Part shown: positions 6,452 through 10,283 of the stretch, piece after piece
How the letters are laid out: every line of letters starts with the position of its first letter
Numbering within the stretch: the first letter of the stretch is position 1
Source: Pseudomonadota bacterium
GTDB taxonomy: Bacteria > BMS3Abin14
DNA: 10,283 bases
Direction of reading: 5' to 3'
NCBI GenBank assembly: GCA_003229755.1
Contig: QIFJ01000060.1
Location: forward strand, 1 to 10,283
Position numbers and translations under genes: made by a program
The notes under the pieces: generated by a model
The model's database searches: none
The model's input: the letters and a program-made list of their open reading frames with translations, nothing else
Told to the model about the DNA's origin: nothing

Positions 6452-7318
6452 ATGCCTGATGAATCACCAACCGTAACCGCACTGGTACAGGGTAAGGACA
6501 CGAAGGGTATTATCGCCACGATCACCAACTGGATCTTCGATCACAGTGGCAATATCGTTTACCTTGATCAGCACACCGATCCCGTAGAGGATATGTTCTT
6601 CATGAGGATCCGCTGGGACCTTGACGGATTCGTCGTTCCCCGTGAGGAAATAGACGACAAATTCGGCGAAGTTTGCTGGAGACTGCAGATGGCCCACCGC
6701 CTTTTCTTCTCCGACAGAAAAAAGCGCCTGGCTATTATGGTATCCAAGCAGGGGCACTGCCTTCTGGACTTGCTTTACAGGTGGAGGAGCGGTCAGCTGA
6801 TCGTGGACATACCGGCTATCATCAGCAATCATGACGATCAGAGAGATATAGCCGGGTACTACAATATTCCCTACTTTCATCTTCCCGTCACCAAGGAAAC
6901 CAAGCCCAAACAGGAAGAGGAGGTAATGTCCTTACTCAGGAAAGAGGGTATAGATACAGTTGTCCTCGCCCGCTACATGCAGATCCTCTCCCCCAAGTTC
7001 GTCAACGCCTACCGGAATTCCATAATCAATATTCACCATTCCTTCCTCCCCGCTTTCGCGGGAGCAGATCCTTATAGGCAGGCCTTCCACAGAGGGGTCA
7101 AGATCATAGGAGCTACAAGCCACTACATCACCGAGGAACTGGATGAAGGGCCCATCATCTTCCAGGACATTGTACCGGTGACACATCGGGATAATGTGAT
7201 CACCCTGAGGAGAAAGGGTGAGGATATCGAGAAGATGGTACTTGCCAGGGCCGTCGCAATGCATGTGGAAAATAGGGTTTTGATACATAATGGTAAAACC
7301 GTCGTCTTCGGCGGGTAG
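6452..7318 (+). CDS. purU: Formyltetrahydrofolate deformylase
   Basis: PurU hydrolyses 10-formyl-tetrahydrofolate to formate and tetrahydrofolate, balancing cytoplasmic one-carbon pools. The 288-residue length is typical. Residues 6-85 form the N-terminal ACT regulatory domain (TVTALVQGKDTKGIIATITN opening; TDPVEDMFFMRIRW). Residues 90-288 form the formyltransferase-fold catalytic domain. Its active-site Asn-His-Asp set is visible as N193 and H195 in INIHHSFLPAF and D231 in EELDEGPIIFQD. GADPYRQAFHRGVKIIGATSHY and the C-terminal ARAVAMHVENRVL are family hallmarks. The ACT domain separates it from PurN and Fmt. It appears to have its own promoter and to be monocistronic, with a terminator about 280 bp downstream. 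It lies on the same strand as, and 1.1 kb beyond, the hgcB-like gene. Nothing odd was seen in the protein. Confidence 0.96.
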   Translation: MPDESPTVTALVQGKDTKGIIATITNWIFDHSGNIVYLDQHTDPVEDMFFMRIRWDLDGFVVPREEIDDKFGEVCWRLQMAHRLFFSDRKKRLAIMVSKQGHCLLDLLYRWRSGQLIVDIPAIISNHDDQRDIAGYYNIPYFHLPVTKETKPKQEEEVMSLLRKEGIDTVVLARYMQILSPKFVNAYRNSIINIHHSFLPAFAGADPYRQAFHRGVKIIGATSHYITEELDEGPIIFQDIVPVTHRDNVITLRRKGEDIEKMVLARAVAMHVENRVLIHNGKTVVFGG

Positions 7319-7595
7319 TTCTGCCGTAGAGCCTGCCCAGAGTCCTGATAAGAAGCCATCTACTTTGTTCTCCCGCGGCGCAAGCCCTCAACGTATTACA
7401 TATACGCTTCCGGCGTGCGTCTCTGGTCGCGCCTCGTATCTGGCCCCTTCTCAGACCTCTGGCCTAGGCCTCCGGACGGAAATATATAATGAAATATGTA
7501 TGTAGTTTTCTTCTGGAACATGGAACTTGGAACCTGGAACTGCAACCATAAGGTTGCCACCCTTCTTGTGAGCCTTGATGAGTAAGTGTTGTGGC
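7319..7595. other. Gene-free stretch after purU, with TGGAACN heptamer array
   Basis: No credible gene was found. 7340-7485 is fairly GC-rich, includes a perfect 10-bp palindrome GGCCTAGGCC (7461-7470), and has no recognised identity. At 7514-7541 there are four heptamers, TGGAACA, TGGAACT, TGGAACC and TGGAACT. These are close to the reverse complement of the TTCCARN word at 6121. Confidence 0.55.
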
Positions 7596-7626
7596 AAAAA
7601 AAGAGGACCTTAACGGGTCCTTTTTT
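7596..7626 (+). terminator. Likely bidirectional intrinsic terminator
   Basis: A run of seven A is followed by the stem GGACC (7605-7609) with GGTCC (7616-7620) and then TTTTTT (7621-7626). The A-tract and T-tract extend the stem and allow termination in either direction. It lies between the convergent purU and MBL-fold genes. Confidence 0.72.
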
Positions 7627-7670
7627 CATTTGAATAATCGCAAATCGGGGTATCGGTATATGTACTCAGA

Positions 7671-7749
7671 AGGCCGGGGTTTTGGTGAATCACGAAGCGA
7701 AGCTCAAAGGGGGTTGCGCAGCCGAGTGATTGCACCCAAAAGCCCGGCC
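7671..7749 (-). repeat. Family A palindromic element, copy A4
   Basis: The ends GGCCGGGGTTTTGGTG and CACCCAAAAGCCCGGCC pair. Its reverse complement is nearly identical to A3 (three differences over 78 bp). Interior landmarks are GAAGCGAAGCTCAAAGGGGG and TTGCGCAGCCGAGTGAT. It sits between convergent genes, between the terminator and the end of the MBL-fold gene. No coding region is seen in 7627-7844. Confidence 0.85.
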
Positions 7750-7844
7750 CCATTAACAGTGCAATGTAGGCATATGGCACATACGTCGAGGATTTCTGAA
7801 GGGCGATAACGAAGCAGATGAGCCCTTTTTACAGCCGCATAAAA

Positions 7845-8678
7845 TTAAAATTCCACTACCGTACCTACGCCCGCGAAAAAAAAGCCATCTCCCAAAGCCC
7901 CCATCAACCGAGCCGCCCCAACAAGTCCAGTACAGTGGCTAACGCCGACCTTCTCGATACCCATATCCACAATGGCCTCGATAGTCCCCACCAACTGCTC
8001 CTCTGAAGAGAAACCCAGGTGGGTTCCGCCGAGAACTGACTTTATTTCCTTTTCCGGAAACATTTTCTGAACGTGCCTGAGGATATTCACCATCCCTGCG
8101 TGGGCACAGCCCAACAGGACGACAAGGCCATCCTTCCCCTCCACCACCAATGAGAGGTCGTCAATATGGATGTCGATCCCCCCACCATCCTCAGGTGAGA
8201 GAAACAACGCCGTATCACCCTTTTCAAACGGCGTCTCCCTTTCAACCACACCCGTTGTGTAAAAACCTTCTACCACCTCCTGCGGACCTTCCTCAAGGTG
8301 AAAGCGCGCGCCCAGACTCTCAAGACGGGATCTGGTGAAAGGAATACCGATCTGAAGCTTCGAACCGTCATTTAATTTCCGGTACCTTGAAACGAAAATG
8401 CCAGGGTGGGCATGGACATCATTCGGACCGCCGGATCCCAGAAACTGAGCCAGGCCACCGGTGTGATCCCTGTGACCATGGCTGAGGACGACCTTCTTTA
8501 TATCGGCCAGATCGATACCGAGGGCATCGGCATTGTGCGTGAGGGCGAACCCCTGGCCGGTGTCGAACAGCACCTTTTCCTTTCCCTTTTCGATAAGGGC
8601 GCAAAAGCCGTGTTCACCAATGAGTTTCTCTGGTACGAGAACGCTGTTTTCCGAAAGGACTGTTAGCTTGATCCCCAT
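7845..8678 (-). CDS. MBL-fold metallohydrolase, COG1237-like
   Basis: This 277-residue metallo-beta-lactamase-fold protein has the metal motif HxHxDH at H67-G-H69-R-D71-H72 (VVLSHGHRDHTGGL), preceded by VLFDTGQG (36-43). Further candidate ligands are H91 (AHPGIF), H193 (LGCAHAGMVNIL), H220 (LGGTHLG) and H248 (GVSHCTG). The LGCAHAG...LGGTHL...SHCTG series is characteristic of the COG1237 group. That group is annotated variously as a metal-dependent hydrolase or as related to the dihydropterin-6-yl-methyl-ribofuranosylaminobenzene-phosphate synthase of methanogens; the real substrate is unknown. A start at 8744 would add 22 residues with no family similarity. The ATG at 8678 has AAGGTGG seven bases upstream and gives the normal N-terminus MGIKLTVLSENSV, so it is chosen. 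It is divergent from the CoA-binding gene, 78 bp apart. Confidence 0.85.
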   Translation of the reverse strand: MGIKLTVLSENSVLVPEKLIGEHGFCALIEKGKEKVLFDTGQGFALTHNADALGIDLADIKKVVLSHGHRDHTGGLAQFLGSGGPNDVHAHPGIFVSRYRKLNDGSKLQIGIPFTRSRLESLGARFHLEEGPQEVVEGFYTTGVVERETPFEKGDTALFLSPEDGGGIDIHIDDLSLVVEGKDGLVVLLGCAHAGMVNILRHVQKMFPEKEIKSVLGGTHLGFSSEEQLVGTIEAIVDMGIEKVGVSHCTGLVGAARLMGALGDGFFFAGVGTVVEF

Positions 8679-8692
8679 AATAGCCACCTTGC

Positions 8693-8724
8693 TTGACAAA
8701 ATGTGATATGGTGTTATTAGTATA
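8693..8724 (+). promoter_or_regulatory. Divergent promoter region for the MBL and CoA-binding/trxB genes
   Basis: Plus strand: a consensus TTGACA (8693-8698), with weaker -10 candidates TATTAG (8715-8720) or TAGTAT (8718-8723). On the minus strand TATACT (complement of 8719-8724) is a good -10 without a clear -35. The two promoters would overlap in the 78-bp divergent spacer. Confidence 0.4.
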
Positions 8725-8756
8725 TCATAAATTAGTGAATTCAAGGAAGTGATGAA

Positions 8757-9155
8757 ATGACTATACCCGAGATACTAAAAGAGTTCAGAACTATCGCTGT
8801 TGTGGGATTGTCTACAAATCCTGGTCGGCCCAGCTATAGGGTTTCCCGGTATATGCAGGATCAGGGATATCGAATTGTTCCTGTACGGCCTGGTGCTGAT
8901 GAGATCCTCGGTGAAAAAGTATACCCTACGCTCAAAGATATCCCGTTTCCGGTTCAGATCGTTGATGTCTTTCGCCGCTCCGAAACGGTCCTTCCCATAG
9001 CAGAAGAAGCCGTCGCCATAGGCGCGAAGGTACTCTGGCTCCAGGAGAAGATAATAAACCATGACGCCCAGCGCATCTGCAAAGATGCCGGTATGGAAGT
9101 GATCATGGATCGCTGTATCCTGCAGGAACACAGGAAAGCAGGTCTCTCCGGTTAA
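8757..9155 (+). CDS. CoA-binding domain protein (YccU/CoA_binding_2 type)
   Basis: The 132-residue protein is a single Rossmann-type CoA-binding domain resembling the N-terminal part of succinyl-CoA synthetase alpha. Family marks are IAVVGLSTNPGRPSYRVSRY (13-32), ILGEKVYPTLKDIP (50-63), IVDVFRRSE (68-76), IGAKVLWLQ (88-96) and VIMDRCILQEH (115-125). The family is expected to bind CoA or an acyl-CoA, but its physiological role is not established. One deviation is PVRPG at 42-46, where PVNPG is usual. AAGGAA upstream supports the ATG. It is the first gene of an apparent plus-strand operon, with trxB starting 21 bp after its stop. Confidence 0.9.
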   Translation: MTIPEILKEFRTIAVVGLSTNPGRPSYRVSRYMQDQGYRIVPVRPGADEILGEKVYPTLKDIPFPVQIVDVFRRSETVLPIAEEAVAIGAKVLWLQEKIINHDAQRICKDAGMEVIMDRCILQEHRKAGLSG

Positions 9156-9176
9156 CCCCGGAATGGAGAAAACTGA

Positions 9177-10100
9177 ATGACAGAAAAAAAAGCGCACGAC
9201 CTTGTGATCATCGGTGGAGGTCCAGGTGGACTTGCAGCGGGCCTGTATGCTTCCAGGGCAAGGATGGATACCCTGCTGCTTGAAAAAGCTGCATACGGAG
9301 GCCAGATGCTCACAACATTCTTCATTGAGAACTATCCAGGTTTCCCCGAAGGTATCGCCGGGTTTGAGCTGGCTGATCTTATGAAAAAGCAGACCGACCT
9401 CTACGGCCTCCAGATCCAGACTGCTGAAGTCAGAGGCGTTGTGAAAGAAGGGAACATCTTCGATATTGATACCATTGAAGGAACGGTGCGTTCCCGTGCC
9501 GTAATAGTCTCCACAGGCGCTGATCCTGACAAGCTTGGTGTTCCCGGCGAGGAGAGGCTCGCGGGCAGGGGAGTATCTTACTGCGCAACCTGTGATGGAG
9601 CCCTGTACAGGGAACGGACAGTAGCGGTGGTGGGCGGCGGTGATTCAGCCATAGAGGAAGCCCTCTTTCTAACAAGGTTCGCGGACAGGATACACGTTAT
9701 TCACCGCAGGGATGAGCTTCGCGCCACTCCCATTTCCCGGGAGAGGGCTTTTGCCAACGAAAAAATAGTCTTTGAATGGAACACCGTACTGAAAGAGATC
9801 CTGGGCGAAGATGAGGTAACCGGATTACTCCTTGAGAATGTGAAGACGGGACAGACAAGGAAACTTGCCGCTGCCGGAGTATTCATATATGTTGGAATCA
9901 CCCCACAGTCATCCTTTCTGGAGGATATGGTTGAGAAAAACGAGGGGGGTTATATCAAGACCGACCTGACCATGAGCTCTTCAGTGCCGGGGTTATTTGC
10001 CATAGGTGATGTGAGAGCCGAATCGGTCCGCCAGGTCGCATCGGCTGTGGGAGATGGTGTGACAGCTGCCATATATGCCTACAAATATCTTGTAGAGTAG
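9177..10100 (+). CDS. trxB: Thioredoxin reductase
   Basis: This flavoenzyme transfers electrons from NADPH through FAD and a redox disulfide to thioredoxin. The 307-residue length is typical of the low-molecular-weight bacterial type. In order there are the FAD-binding IIGGGPGGLAAGLYASRA (11-28), GGQMLTT and IENYPGFPEGI, STGADP (112-117), and the redox-active C136-A-T-C139 in SYCATCDGALY. The NADPH site VVGGGDSAIEEALFL (151-165) and HRRDELRA (176-183) follow. The HRR motif favours NADPH over ferredoxin-dependent forms. The FAD-closing GLFAIGDVR and RQVASAVGDG lie near the C-terminus. GGAG lies 10 bases before the ATG. It is the second gene of the operon and is followed 13 bp later by an FmdB-type gene. 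Confidence 0.96.
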   Translation: MTEKKAHDLVIIGGGPGGLAAGLYASRARMDTLLLEKAAYGGQMLTTFFIENYPGFPEGIAGFELADLMKKQTDLYGLQIQTAEVRGVVKEGNIFDIDTIEGTVRSRAVIVSTGADPDKLGVPGEERLAGRGVSYCATCDGALYRERTVAVVGGGDSAIEEALFLTRFADRIHVIHRRDELRATPISRERAFANEKIVFEWNTVLKEILGEDEVTGLLLENVKTGQTRKLAAAGVFIYVGITPQSSFLEDMVEKNEGGYIKTDLTMSSSVPGLFAIGDVRAESVRQVASAVGDGVTAAIYAYKYLVE

Positions 10101-10113
10101 GAGGAGAGATATT

Positions 10114-10283
10114 ATGCCGCTGTACGAGTTCCGCTGCACGAAATGCAGCCACGAATTTGAAGAGATCACAAGCATCAGTGATGACGGATCGGAGCTTCAG
10201 TGCCCAAAATGTGGTGAAAAAGGGGCCGAAAAACTCATTTCGGCTGTCCGTGGCAAAGTAAAAAGAAAGTTCGATCGCAAGGT
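10114..10283 (+). CDS. FmdB-type zinc-ribbon protein (3' end beyond window)
   Basis: The first 56 codons are visible and open at the right edge. The product begins MPLYEFRCTKCSHEFEE, with a second pair in LQCPKCGEKG. The four cysteines C8, C11, C30 and C33 form a zinc ribbon, and MP.YEF.C..C is the signature of the FmdB regulatory-protein-like family. These small proteins (often 70-110 residues) are named after a putative regulator of formamidase/amidase genes, but their general function is unproven. GGAGGAG lies about eight bases before the ATG. The close spacing to trxB implies one transcript. Confidence 0.9.
   Translation, partial: MPLYEFRCTKCSHEFEEITSISDDGSELQCPKCGEKGAEKLISAVRGKVKRKFDRK

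Noticed and set aside
6464..6880. 138-residue minus-strand open frame
   Set aside because: Antisense to the well-conserved ACT domain and early catalytic domain of purU.
8679..8744. Upstream ATG start of the MBL-fold gene
   Set aside because: The extra 22 residues are AT-rich spacer that covers the divergent promoters. The ATG at 8678 has a good ribosome site and the family N-terminus.

Overview
The window reads as a chromosomal segment of an anaerobic bacterium, most likely from the Desulfobacterota (the former Deltaproteobacteria). This placement is an inference. It rests on a GatCAB amidotransferase operon, a mercury-methylation-type hgcA/hgcB pair, a PilZ protein resembling those common in that group, and gaps full of small palindromes and 7-bp-period arrays. 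No rRNA or other phylogenetic marker is present to confirm it.

Layout. Positions 1-3413 (minus strand) hold gatC-gatA-gatB, the glutamine-dependent tRNA amidotransferase. gatB runs off the left edge, and gatA and gatB are separated by two palindromic elements. Positions 3682-5320 (plus strand) hold the most interesting locus: a divergent HgcA-family corrinoid membrane protein, followed after a hairpin-rich 238-bp gap by an HgcB-type 2[4Fe-4S] ferredoxin ending in two cysteines. A small PilZ protein (5385-5732, minus) converges on it. A repeat-filled gap of about 0.7 kb follows, then purU (6452-7318, plus), a convergent-gene gap with a likely bidirectional terminator, and an MBL-fold hydrolase of the COG1237 type (7845-8678, minus). 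Divergent from that hydrolase is an apparent operon: a CoA-binding-domain protein, thioredoxin reductase, and an FmdB-type zinc-ribbon protein cut by the right edge.

How the genes work together. GatCAB converts Glu-tRNA(Gln) and/or Asp-tRNA(Asn) to the amidated forms. In characterised methylators HgcA carries a methyl group on a corrinoid held by a cap-helix cysteine, and HgcB reduces the corrinoid. Here the cap motif is NVWCSASK rather than the usual NVWCA(A/G)GK, and HgcA has an extra N-terminal membrane hairpin. The pair may therefore be a paralogous system whose substrate is not mercury. PurU and TrxB are housekeeping one-carbon and thiol-redox enzymes.

The intergenic DNA is notable. There are four copies of a palindrome of about 71-80 bp (family A) whose outer stems vary in sequence but stay complementary, three copies of a second hairpin repeat (family B), and several unrelated heptamer arrays.
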